From assembly GCA_020427625.1 (NCBI GenBank), contig JAGQOI010000190.1, positions 1 through 17,626 on the forward strand: a stretch of DNA of 17,626 nt. The letters are read 5' to 3'. The notes under the pieces are model-generated. The model did not search any database. It was not told the DNA's origin and saw only the letters and a list, made by a program, of their open reading frames with translations. Source of the stretch: Phycisphaerales bacterium. GTDB lineage: Bacteria > Planctomycetota > Phycisphaerae > Phycisphaerales > SM1A02. This document shows, piece after piece, positions 1 through 6,773 of the stretch (positions are counted from its first letter, which is position 1; the number at the start of each line of letters is the position of its first letter). Position numbers and translations under genes: made by a program.

Positions 1-122
1 GACGCGAAGGCGTCCGACCACGACGGTTCGCACGGCGGTGCCTCGACGGGAGCGGCGGTGGCCGCGGCGGTGATGATGGTGAAGGGAAGGGACGCGAGTC
101 CGGCCAGACGGCGTGTGCGCAT
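1..122 (-). CDS. Secreted protein, N-terminal part only (runs off left edge)
   Basis: The minus strand reads from an ATG at 122 towards the window edge and gives about 40 residues. They begin MRTRRLAGLASLPF, followed by an alanine/threonine-rich hydrophobic stretch, an APVEA segment and then PPCEPSWSDAFA. This is a typical signal peptide: twin positive N-terminus, hydrophobic core of about 15 residues, small residues before a likely cleavage site near residue 24-28. The mature protein is therefore probably exported. The short mature start, with a Cys and aromatic residues, resembles planctomycete surface proteins with repeated beta-structures, but that is only an impression. No good Shine-Dalgarno sequence is visible. 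A second reading frame from an ATG at 208 is also open and cannot be excluded. The gene is divergent from accD, so the 123-331 gap should hold promoters for both. Confidence 0.5.
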   Translation of the reverse strand, partial: MRTRRLAGLASLPFTIITAAATAAPVEAPPCEPSWSDAFA

Positions 123-297
123 GTGACGAATCCGAAGAGGTGCGGCACACGGTCGGCGATGGTCGTCGCGGCGTGGAGAGCGGCTGCCTGCGGATCGACC
201 CTGTTCATGCCAGTCTAGCGGCTCGTCCGATGGTGGGAAGGACGAAGTTGGGCATTGGCCGAGGTCGATCCGGCCGGTCCGGGGGTGCCGATGGCGG

Positions 298-303
298 TAT
301 ACT
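298..303 (+). promoter_or_regulatory. Possible -10 box (TATACT) of accD operon
   Basis: TATACT at 298-303 differs from the TATAAT consensus at one position and lies about 30 nt before the chosen accD start. That implies a short leader with a start point near 310. No convincing -35 box is seen at the right distance. The rest of the 123-331 gap shows only a weak minus-strand candidate (TAGACT, complement of 212-217) for the divergent gene. Confidence 0.45.
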
Positions 304-331
304 CCCGAACGATGATTCGAGGACGATGCTG

Positions 332-1189
332 ATGTCCCAGATCTCGACGACGACCTCGACGCCCGGCGACGCGATCGAAGTGACGCCGCGCGCGAAGAAG
401 GGCGTGCCCGAGGGCCTCTGGATCCGCTGTCCGGAGTGCGCCGCGATCCTCTTCCGCAAGTCGGTCGAGAACAACCTGTGGGTGTGCCCGGAGTGCCAGT
501 ATCACTTCCGGATCTCGGCCGCGGTCCGGGTGCAGCAGCTCTGCGACACCGGCACCTTCGAGCCGTTCGACGAGGACCTCGCGCCGACCGATCCGCTCAC
601 GTTCACCGACCTCAAGCCCTACGCCGCCCGCCTCCTCGCCGCCCAGCGCAAGACGGGTCAGCTCGACGGCGTGCTCACCGGACTCGGGTTCATCAAGGGT
701 CGGCGCGTCATCGCGGCCTGCATGGACTTCACGTTTCTCGGCGGCTCGATGGGATCCGTCATCGGGGAGAAGCTCGCGCGGGCGATCGAAGCCGCCGGCG
801 CCCGCGACCTGCCGCTCGTCGTCGTGAGCTGCTCCGGCGGCGCGCGGATGATGGAATCCGGGTTCTCGCTCATGCAGATGGCGAAGACCGCCGCCGCCCT
901 GGCGCGGTTCGACGAGCAGGGCGGGCTGTTCATCTCCGTGCTCACGGATCCGACGACGGGCGGCGTGACGGCGTCGTTCGCGATGCTCGGCGACGTCATC
1001 ATCGCCGAGCCGCGGGCGCTCATCGGCTTCGCCGGTCCCCGGGTCATTCAGCAGACGATCCGCCAGGAGCTTCCCGAGGGCTTCCAGCGCTCGGAATTCC
1101 TCCAGCACTGCGGGTTCGTGGACTGCGTCGTCCCGCGCGGCGAGCTGAAGAACGAGATCAGCCGCATCATCGACTATGCCGGGAAGTAA
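332..1189 (+). CDS. accD: Acetyl-CoA carboxylase, carboxyltransferase beta subunit
   Basis: AccD joins AccA in the cytosol to transfer the carboxyl group from carboxybiotin-BCCP to acetyl-CoA, making malonyl-CoA for fatty acid synthesis. The N-terminal four-cysteine zinc ribbon is present (CPEC at about residues 33-36 and CPEC at 52-55). The crotonase-fold carboxyltransferase core follows, with GGSMGSVIGE, SCSGGARMMES, PTTGGVTASFA and GFAGPRVIQQT, all hallmark AccD segments. From ATG 332 the protein has 285 residues, the usual family length. GAGG at 319-322 is 9 nt before this ATG and only 3 nt before an in-frame ATG at 326, so 332 is preferred. The open frame extends upstream to 113, but that part has no AccD similarity and lies before the -10 box. 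The stop overlaps the lnt start by 14 nt, so the two are probably cotranslated. accA is not in the window. Confidence 0.96.
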   Translation: MSQISTTTSTPGDAIEVTPRAKKGVPEGLWIRCPECAAILFRKSVENNLWVCPECQYHFRISAAVRVQQLCDTGTFEPFDEDLAPTDPLTFTDLKPYAARLLAAQRKTGQLDGVLTGLGFIKGRRVIAACMDFTFLGGSMGSVIGEKLARAIEAAGARDLPLVVVSCSGGARMMESGFSLMQMAKTAAALARFDEQGGLFISVLTDPTTGGVTASFAMLGDVIIAEPRALIGFAGPRVIQQTIRQELPEGFQRSEFLQHCGFVDCVVPRGELKNEISRIIDYAGK

Positions 1190-2888
1190 GGTCCGCGCCG
1201 ACGGTTCGGAGGTCGGAACGCGCGGCTGGGTCGCGACGTTCGCGTGGTCGATCGCCGGCGCCGTCCTGTTCATCCTCGCGTTCCCGCCGCACGCGCTCTG
1301 GCCGCTCGCGTTCATCGCGCCGGCGCCGACCGTCTGGGCCGCGATCCGCGCGACGACGACCCGCCAGGCGCTCGTCGGCGTCGGTGTGCCGCAGTTCGCG
1401 ATGAACCTGTGGCTCGTGCACTGGACGATCCCGGTGACGGTCGTGGGATATCCGCTGTTCGCGCTGTACTTCACCGCGTACGTGATGCTTGCCGCGTGGC
1501 TGCTTCGTCGCACCGATCGTCACCCGCGCCTCGGCCGCCTGCCGCTCGCCGTCACCGTGCCGCTCGTCTGGGTCGGCATCGAGGCGATTCGGGCGGCGCT
1601 CGTGCTCGGGGGGATTCCGTGGTTCCTGCTCGGGCATGCGGTCGTCGAAGCGCCGGTGCTGGCGCAGGCCGCGGACCTCGGGGGGACGTTTCTCGTGAGC
1701 GTCATCGTCGCGACCGTCGCGGGTGCCGCGCTGGACGTGGCGCGGTGTCGGATCGGTCGGTCGACGGTGCGGCGAGCGGTGCTGGTGTCGGCGTCGGTGG
1801 TGGCGGTGCAGGCGTCGAACCTCGGGTACGGGTTCTGGCGGGTCGGTCAGACCGGCGGCCTGACGCCGGGCCCGACGCTGCTCGCGATCCAGACGAACCT
1901 CCCGCAGAGCAACAAGATGACGTCCACCGCCGACCAGAAGGTCGAGGAACTGCGGGCGTTCGTCATGCAGACCGTGGATGCGTTCGAGCGGGCGTTGGAG
2001 GCCGGGCGGACGGTCGATCTCGTCGTCTGGCCGGAGACGATGGTGCCCGGCCTCGGCTTCGAACCGGACATCGCCCGCGCGGCGACGGCGGAGGGCTACG
2101 ACCTCATCTCGTTCTTTCCCGAACAGGTGCTCGCGCTGAGCGACGCGATGCGCACGCCGATGCTCGTCGGCAGTGCCGCGTACGTCGGTACGCGCTTCGG
2201 CGAGACGATCGAATGGGATCGCCAGTACAACGCGGCGTACCTGATCGACGGCGCCGGCGTCCGGGCCCGGTACGACAAGGTCTTCCTCACGCCGTTCGGC
2301 GAGACCATGCCCGTCATCTCCCGTTTCGAGTGGCTTGAACAGCGCCTCCTCGCCCTGGGGGCGTCGGGCATGCGGTTCGATCTGAGCGCGGCCGACGAGG
2401 TCACGGTCATGTCGGTGCCGTTCGGCGGACGGGACCTCGTCATCGGCACGCCGATCTGCTTCGAGGCGTCGCCGAGCTGGGTCTGCCGGCAGATGATCTA
2501 CGCCGACGGCCGGAAGCGGGGGGACCTCCTCGTGAACCTCAGCAACGACGGCTGGTTCGGGGATGACGACGGTGCGCGCGAACGCATGGCGCAGATCTCG
2601 CGTATCCGATGCATCGAGAATCGCGTGCCCATGGTTCGGGCCGTGAACACCGGTCTGTCCGTCGGCATCGACTCCCGTGGTTTTCTGGTCGACGTCATCG
2701 GGCCGGGCCGATACGGACAGGGCCGCGCCGCCGGTGCCGTGCTGGCGCCGGTCACGCTCGATGCGCGATCGACGCTGTTCGGTCGCACCGGCGATCTCGT
2801 CGGGATCGGGCTGTCGTGCCTCGCGTCGATCCTCGCCATCCTCACCTTCCGCACCCCCGCCCCCACGATCGGCCGGAGGACCTCATGA
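1176..2888 (+). CDS. lnt: Apolipoprotein N-acyltransferase
   Basis: Lnt is an inner-membrane enzyme that moves an acyl chain from a phospholipid onto the N-terminal cysteine of lipoproteins, the last step of their maturation. The product has 570 residues. The first ~220 contain several hydrophobic segments (about 20-50, 75-110, 125-150, 165-187, 200-220), matching the multi-pass N-terminal domain. The nitrilase-like domain follows, with the catalytic triad visible: Glu287 in VVWPETM, Lys368 in RYDKVFLTPFGE and Cys428 in GTPICFE, plus the conserved LVNLSNDGWFGD near 453-463. A last hydrophobic segment lies at about 540-557. It starts inside the end of accD and ends in an ATGA overlap with the following lipoprotein gene, so all three are probably one operon. 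Presence of lnt fits a diderm envelope. The family call is secure. Confidence 0.96.
   Translation: MPGSKVRADGSEVGTRGWVATFAWSIAGAVLFILAFPPHALWPLAFIAPAPTVWAAIRATTTRQALVGVGVPQFAMNLWLVHWTIPVTVVGYPLFALYFTAYVMLAAWLLRRTDRHPRLGRLPLAVTVPLVWVGIEAIRAALVLGGIPWFLLGHAVVEAPVLAQAADLGGTFLVSVIVATVAGAALDVARCRIGRSTVRRAVLVSASVVAVQASNLGYGFWRVGQTGGLTPGPTLLAIQTNLPQSNKMTSTADQKVEELRAFVMQTVDAFERALEAGRTVDLVVWPETMVPGLGFEPDIARAATAEGYDLISFFPEQVLALSDAMRTPMLVGSAAYVGTRFGETIEWDRQYNAAYLIDGAGVRARYDKVFLTPFGETMPVISRFEWLEQRLLALGASGMRFDLSAADEVTVMSVPFGGRDLVIGTPICFEASPSWVCRQMIYADGRKRGDLLVNLSNDGWFGDDDGARERMAQISRIRCIENRVPMVRAVNTGLSVGIDSRGFLVDVIGPGRYGQGRAAGAVLAPVTLDARSTLFGRTGDLVGIGLSCLASILAILTFRTPAPTIGRRTS
2875..2879 (+). promoter_or_regulatory. 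Strong Shine-Dalgarno GGAGG for HEAT lipoprotein
   Basis: GGAGG at 2875-2879 lies within the last codons of lnt, 5 nt before ATG 2885. It fixes the start of the HEAT-repeat lipoprotein at the ATGA overlap rather than at the upstream in-frame start near 2609. Confidence 0.75.
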
Positions 2889-3994
2889 CCCATCGCACCC
2901 GACTGCTCCTCGCCGCCTCCGTCACGCTCGCGACGCTCCTCGCGGGATGTCGGGCGGACCGTCCGACGGTGGACGCCGGTGAGCCCTGGAGCACGAAGCA
3001 CCTCTCGTCGGCGACCGGTCCGTCCAACCTCGCGACGACGCTCAACGTGTCGACCATCGCGGCGCCGAGGACCGGGTCGATTCCCGCGGCCTATCGGGAG
3101 GCGGCCGTCGACATCCTCCGGCAGGCGCTCGACTCGCCGACGGCGCAGCTTCGCGCGAACGCCATCGAAGCCCTCGAACTCGCGCCGGGCGAGGCGGAGA
3201 CGGCCGCCGCGCGCGGCCTGGTCGATGACAACCGCGGCGTTCGGTTCGTCGCCGCGATGACCATCGGTCGTCTGCGTCTCGTCGACATGGTGCATCTCGT
3301 CGAGCCGCTGCTCGACGACTCGTCGGATTCGGTTCGGGCGTCGGCGATCTTCGCGCTGCGTCAGTGCGGTCGGGCGCCGAACATGGCGCCGCTCGCGTCG
3401 ATGATCCTGAGCGATGATCCGGAGGTCCGCGCGAATGCCGCGCTCGTGCTCGGGGAGATGGGCATGCCGTCGGCGGTCGGGATGATCCGCGAGTCGCTGG
3501 GTCGCGGCCTTCGGCTCGTGTCGCCGGCGCGGGTCCGTCTCGTCGAGTTGCAGATGGCCGAGGCGCTCGTGCTGCTGGGCGAGGTCCAGGAGATCGAGGT
3601 GATCCGGGCGGCCCTGTTCTCCCCGGGCGAGCAGGGGGAGGTCACGGCCCTGGCGTGCCTGATGTGCGGGCGTCTCCGGGACGGGCGGGCGGTGCCGAAC
3701 CTGGAGCGGCTGGCCTTCTCGGAGGAATCCCGCGGGCAGCCGACGGAGGTTCGCCTGGCGGCGATCCAGGCGCTGGCGATGATCGTCGCCTCGCCGGTCC
3801 CGCCGGCGGTCCCGTCGCGGGAGCTGTCGAACGGGATGTTCCAGATCCGGGCCCAGGCGGCGCTGGCGCTGGGGGAAATCGGGGATCCGACGCTCCTGCC
3901 GGTGCTCGCGAGGCACCTCGGGGACGAGAGCGGGATCGTCCAGGTCTCGGCGGCGCGGGCGATTCTGCAGATTGATGCCCGCCGATCGCGATAG
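2885..3994 (+). CDS. HEAT-repeat lipoprotein
   Basis: The product of 369 residues begins with a lipoprotein signal: Arg-containing n-region, hydrophobic core at about 7-19, and the lipobox LLAGC with the acylated cysteine at residue 22. After a linker to about residue 65, the rest is built of HEAT/PBS-lyase-type helical repeats. Recurrent patterns such as VRASAIFALRQ (~150), VRANAALVLGEMG (~181), VRLAAIQALAMI (~289) and IRAQAALALGEIGDP (~321) give roughly seven repeats. Such alpha-solenoids bind other proteins; no enzymatic residues are seen. It is expected to be anchored to a membrane facing the periplasm, after Lgt, LspA and Lnt processing. Its start overlaps the lnt stop (ATGA), so the substrate is translationally coupled to its own maturation enzyme. 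The partner is unknown. The function is not established from sequence. Confidence 0.88.
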   Translation: MTHRTRLLLAASVTLATLLAGCRADRPTVDAGEPWSTKHLSSATGPSNLATTLNVSTIAAPRTGSIPAAYREAAVDILRQALDSPTAQLRANAIEALELAPGEAETAAARGLVDDNRGVRFVAAMTIGRLRLVDMVHLVEPLLDDSSDSVRASAIFALRQCGRAPNMAPLASMILSDDPEVRANAALVLGEMGMPSAVGMIRESLGRGLRLVSPARVRLVELQMAEALVLLGEVQEIEVIRAALFSPGEQGEVTALACLMCGRLRDGRAVPNLERLAFSEESRGQPTEVRLAAIQALAMIVASPVPPAVPSRELSNGMFQIRAQAALALGEIGDPTLLPVLARHLGDESGIVQVSAARAILQIDARRSR

Positions 3995-4015
3995 CGGCCG
4001 CAACCGTCGTCGGGA

Positions 4016-4044
4016 TTGACACGGATCTTCGGTCGATGTACAAG
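4016..4044 (+). promoter_or_regulatory. Promoter TTGACA-17-TACAAG
   Basis: A perfect -35 hexamer TTGACA at 4016-4021 is followed after 17 nt by TACAAG at 4039-4044, which matches the -10 consensus at four of six positions. Start of transcription would fall near 4051, about 220 nt before the GTG start of the coiled-coil gene. It begins just 21 nt after the HEAT lipoprotein stop and so separates two transcription units. Confidence 0.6.
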
Positions 4045-4077
4045 GCACCGTCCCTTCGGGTGCCGCCCGAGGCACCC
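4044..4077 (+). promoter_or_regulatory. Mutually exclusive hairpins at start of leader
   Basis: Three segments can pair in two ways: GGCACC (4044-4049), GGGTGCC (4058-4064) and GGCACCC (4071-4077). The middle segment can pair with the first (6 bp) or with the third (7 bp, 6-nt loop), but not both. They lie at or just after the inferred start site. No U-tract follows, so this is not a plain terminator. If the start is at 4051, the first segment would not be transcribed and only the second hairpin would form. Confidence 0.35.
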
Positions 4078-4079
4078 GC

Positions 4080-4110
4080 GGACGTGCGTCGCCTGCCCGG
4101 ACGTACGTCG
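4080..4110 (+). repeat. Near-identical 12-nt direct repeats, 19 nt apart
   Basis: GGACGTGCGTCG at 4080-4091 and GGACGTACGTCG at 4099-4110 differ at one base and start 19 nt apart, close to two helical turns. The second copy contains the perfect palindrome GACGTACGTC (4100-4109). The layout looks like a paired protein-binding site in the leader of the coiled-coil gene, though no regulator is known. Confidence 0.35.
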
Positions 4111-4190
4111 TGCACCGGCATGGGGGGATCGGCGGTTTCGATCGTCGGTCCGTCCGCGGCGGTGCAGGTGATGCCTGACGCGCCTCGCGT

Positions 4191-4228
4191 GACGGGCAGT
4201 CCGCTCCGACGCGGTGCGGATTGCCGTC
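4191..4228 (+). promoter_or_regulatory. Long leader hairpin upstream of coiled-coil gene
   Basis: Bases 4191-4204 (GACGGGCAGTCCGC) pair with 4216-4228 (GCGGATTGCCGTC) in a stem of about 13 pairs with one G bulge, one G-T pair and an 11-nt loop. It ends 40 nt before the GTG start and is followed by a pyrimidine-rich stretch (GGTTTCTTC, 4237-4245), but not by a clean U-run. It could attenuate transcription or protect the mRNA 5' region. Confidence 0.4.
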
Positions 4229-4268
4229 GCAAGACTGGTTTCTTCACGACCGTTCGAGGATCCCGACC

Positions 4269-5171
4269 GTGCATGTTCTGACGAAGATCTTCATCGTGCT
4301 TGTCTCTCTGCTCGCGGTGTTCCTGGTTCCGCTCGTCGTGGTCTATGCCCACAACGAGGACAGCTACCGGGCCCGGTACGACCAGGCCGTGTCGCGCTCG
4401 AATGCGCAGGAGGCACAGCTCAAGTCGACCATTGCCGAGACCGAATCGGCGATCGCGCAGGCGAACCAGAAGAACAGCGCCTTGGACCAGCAGATCTCGG
4501 ATCTGCGGAAGCAGCGCGACGGCCTGGAGGCGGGCGTTCTGGAGCTGAAGGCCGAACTGGCCGCGGCCAAGAACATGCAGGGCCAGATCAACGTCCAGCT
4601 CGCGAAGCTGGCCGCGTCGTCCGAGGCGGGTCAGCGTCTGACGGAGACGCTCGTCGCGGACCTCAAGATGATCCGAAGCGAGGCGCTGGAGAACGAGCGT
4701 CGCGTCGTGGACCTTGAGGACACGGTTCGTGATGTGAATTCGCAGTTGGAGGTCGCCAACGCCGCCCGGCGTGCCGCCCTCGAGGAGCTCACGCGACTCC
4801 AGGAGCAGAGCGCGACGGCCCAGCAGACGATCAGCCGCTACGTGCAGATCTACGGCGAACTCGAAGGCGCCGTCGTCGCCGGCCGCGTCGGCGAGGGCAT
4901 CGCACCGGACCGCAACCTGGTCGCGACGGTCATCAACGTCCGCCGGAACTCCGACATGGTGCTTGCCGAGATCAACGTCGGGGCCCGGGACGGCGTGAAG
5001 GCGAACTGGGAGATGATCATCAGCGACGGTCAGGGCAACTTCGTCGGCAACCTGCGGATCCTCGACGTCGACATCAACCAGTCGACCGGCGTCATCACGC
5101 TGGAGAATCCGAGCACCCGCGGCCTCGTCGAGGTCGGTCATACGGCCTACGCGAAGAAGGGCCACGATTGA
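4269..5171 (+). CDS. Membrane-anchored coiled-coil protein, MreC-like layout
   Basis: The GTG at 4269 is preferred because GAGGA at 4256-4260 lies 8 nt upstream; an in-frame ATG at 4221 would add 16 residues that look non-coding. The product has 300 residues: a single membrane helix at about 5-27, then a long charged, heptad-like coiled coil (about 35-190), then a compact C-terminal beta-rich domain (about 205-298) with VATVINVRRNSD, LAEINVGARDGVKANW and GNLRILDVDINQSTGV. The C-terminal pattern (strand, 'N-G-x-x-D-G-V', strand) is reminiscent of the beta-barrel half of MreC and related scaffold proteins, and the overall layout (TM, coiled coil, beta domain) is the same. It is probably exported with the C-terminus in the periplasm. 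Together with the small membrane protein and mreBCD just downstream, a role in cell-shape or envelope organisation is a reasonable inference, not proven. Confidence 0.85.
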   Translation: MHVLTKIFIVLVSLLAVFLVPLVVVYAHNEDSYRARYDQAVSRSNAQEAQLKSTIAETESAIAQANQKNSALDQQISDLRKQRDGLEAGVLELKAELAAAKNMQGQINVQLAKLAASSEAGQRLTETLVADLKMIRSEALENERRVVDLEDTVRDVNSQLEVANAARRAALEELTRLQEQSATAQQTISRYVQIYGELEGAVVAGRVGEGIAPDRNLVATVINVRRNSDMVLAEINVGARDGVKANWEMIISDGQGNFVGNLRILDVDINQSTGVITLENPSTRGLVEVGHTAYAKKGHD

Positions 5172-5229
5172 TCCATCGCCTCGACCACTCCGCGACGGCT
5201 CGGGCCGTCCCGGGGGAAGGAGTCCGTTC

Positions 5230-5418
5230 ATGAGCCAGTTCAATGCCCCGGTTCGTCGAAGCGGCGGCGAGGTCAACGTCTACACCGGTCTGCTCGTCGT
5301 CGCGTTCCTCGTGCTCGGATCCGGCGTGTTCCTGCTGGCGAGCCGGAACATGACGCACAGCGCGTCCGGTGCGAACGCCAACGACGGCGGCCCGTTCAAG
5401 ATCGTCCAGGCCCGCTGA
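5230..5418 (+). CDS. Small single-pass membrane protein
   Basis: The product has 62 residues: a short polar N-terminus (about 16 residues), one clear membrane helix (about residues 18-38, YTGLLVVAFLVLGSGVFLLA) and a short polar tail. AAGGAG at 5217-5222, 7 nt before the ATG, is the best ribosome-binding site in the window, which strongly supports a real gene. It lies 58 nt after the coiled-coil gene and is likely in the same transcript, with a stem-loop behind it. It may be a partner or stabiliser of the coiled-coil protein. I do not recognise a named family. Confidence 0.8.
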   Translation: MSQFNAPVRRSGGEVNVYTGLLVVAFLVLGSGVFLLASRNMTHSASGANANDGGPFKIVQAR

Positions 5419-5469
5419 GGCCCGACGCGGTCGTCCGTCGATTGCGCGGCGTCGAATGCATCACTCGTG

Positions 5470-5496
5470 CGGCCTCGATCCTCCGGATCGAGGCCG
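5470..5496 (+). terminator. 12-bp perfect stem-loop after small membrane gene
   Basis: CGGCCTCGATCC (5470-5481) pairs perfectly with GGATCGAGGCCG (5485-5496), leaving only a 3-nt loop TCC. It lies 51 nt after the small membrane gene and before mreB. Only a weak U-rich stretch follows (TGTTCG), so it is either a terminator of low U content or an RNA-protecting hairpin. Confidence 0.55.
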
Positions 5497-5537
5497 TGTT
5501 CGTCGCGGGAGCACCGCACACGATCCGAGGAAGTCCG

Positions 5538-5543
5538 TATCAT
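5538..5543 (+). promoter_or_regulatory. Possible -10 box of mreB operon
   Basis: TATCAT at 5538-5543 differs from TATAAT at one position. At the 17-nt distance upstream only CGCACA (5515-5520) is found, a half match to TTGACA. The leader to mreB would be about 105 nt. The remaining 5419-5654 gap holds the stem-loop and no plausible gene. Confidence 0.35.
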
Positions 5544-5654
5544 TTGGGGCAGGATCGGCGAAATGGTCGATTCTAGGGTTGGTGCAGCGCGTCGTTCACG
5601 CGCCGCGCCGTGGGCATGGCCGCGTCCACTGACGCACTGATCATCGGAGACGCC

Positions 5655-6707
5655 GTGGGTATTCTGGATACCGTGCTGAGTTGGTTCAGCGTGGACATGG
5701 GCATCGACCTCGGGACCTGCAACACGCTGGTCTGCGTCCGCGGCGAGGGCATCGTCCTCAACGAGCCGTCCGTCGTCGCCGTCAAGCGGGGCACGAACCG
5801 TGTCCTCAACAACGGCAACGCCGTCGGCTGGTCGGCCAAGGAGATGCTCGGCAAGACGCCCGGCTCGATCACCGCGATCCGTCCGCTCAAGGACGGCGTC
5901 ATCAGCGACTTCGAGATCACCGAGGCGATGCTGAAGTACTTCATCCAGAAGGTGAACGGACGCAGCAAGGTGTTCGGCCCCCGAGTCGTCATCGCCATCC
6001 CCTCCGGCATCACCCCGGTCGAGACGCGCGCCGTGCTCGAGTCCGCCGAACGCGCCGGAGCCCGACGCGTCTACCTCGTCGAGGAACCCATGGCCGCCGG
6101 CATCGGCGCCGGACTGCCCATCGTCGAGCCGACCGCCTCGATGATCGTCGACATCGGCGGCGGCACGACCGAGGTCGCCATCATGTCCCTCGCCGACATC
6201 GCCGTCTGCGAGTCCGTCCGCGTCGCCGGCGATGACATGGACGAGGCGATCATCAACCACATGAAGAAGACCTACAACCTCACCATCGGCGAGCAGACCG
6301 CGGAACGACTCAAGATCGAGATCGGATCCGCCGCCCCCGTCGATGAGCCCCGCAGCATCGATGTCCGCGGACGCGACATGATCTCCGGACTCCCCCGCAA
6401 GACCTCCGTCACCAGCGAGGAGATCCGCGAGGCGCTCCAGGAACCCGTCAGCGCCATCATCGACACCGTCATGCGCACGCTCGAGAAGGCCGAGCCGGAA
6501 CTCGCGGCCGACCTCGTCGACAACGGCATCACCCTCGCCGGAGGCGGCGCCCTCCTCCGCGGGATCGACATCGTCCTCTCCAACGCGACCGGACTCGACG
6601 TCCGCATCGCCGATGATCCCCTGACCTGCGTCGCCCGCGGCACGAGCATCTACCTCGAGAACCTCGAGGAATGGAAGTCGACCATGGAGTCCGACCTCGA
6701 CGAGTAG
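5655..6707 (+). CDS. mreB: Rod-shape-determining actin homologue MreB
   Basis: MreB polymerises into ATP-dependent filaments under the cytoplasmic membrane and steers the peptidoglycan elongation complex. From GTG 5655 the product has 350 residues, the usual length. It starts MGILDTVLSWFSVDMGIDLGT, as family members do. GGAG at 5646-5649 is 5 nt upstream, which decides against the longer frame from 5610. The actin-fold ATP motifs are all visible: phosphate 1 (DLGTCNTLV, about 18-26), phosphate 2 (DIGGGTTEVAIMSL, about 162-175) and the adenosine motif (LAGGGALLRGID, about 294-305). Phosphate-1 has Cys22 where most MreB proteins have Ala (DLGTANT). The gene is followed by mreC, with a 66-nt gap, and mreD. 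Confidence 0.96.
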   Translation: MGILDTVLSWFSVDMGIDLGTCNTLVCVRGEGIVLNEPSVVAVKRGTNRVLNNGNAVGWSAKEMLGKTPGSITAIRPLKDGVISDFEITEAMLKYFIQKVNGRSKVFGPRVVIAIPSGITPVETRAVLESAERAGARRVYLVEEPMAAGIGAGLPIVEPTASMIVDIGGGTTEVAIMSLADIAVCESVRVAGDDMDEAIINHMKKTYNLTIGEQTAERLKIEIGSAAPVDEPRSIDVRGRDMISGLPRKTSVTSEEIREALQEPVSAIIDTVMRTLEKAEPELAADLVDNGITLAGGGALLRGIDIVLSNATGLDVRIADDPLTCVARGTSIYLENLEEWKSTMESDLDE

Positions 6708-6735
6708 ACGCCGCGACGACCTCCACGAATGAGCC

Positions 6736-6749
6736 GCGGCTTCGGCCGC
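6736..6749 (+). other. cUUCGg tetraloop hairpin between mreB and mreC
   Basis: GCGGC (6736-6740), loop TTCG, GCCGC (6745-6749): a stem capped by the very stable C(UUCG)G tetraloop. It sits 24 nt before the mreC start, in a gap with no visible Shine-Dalgarno. Such loops often set differential mRNA stability of cistrons; it has no U-tract. Confidence 0.4.
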
Positions 6750-6773
6750 AGGCGGTGAACGCCCGGCCGACGC

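Noticed and set aside
113..331. N-terminal extension of accD
   Set aside because: Not AccD-like, lies before the TATACT box, and ATG 332 has a well-placed GAGG.
215..1513. 432-codon minus-strand frame across accD and lnt
   Set aside because: Antisense shadow with no recognisable motif; both + strand genes are confident.
5610..5654. Longer mreB start at 5610
   Set aside because: GTG 5655 has GGAG 5 nt upstream and matches the conserved MreB N-terminus.
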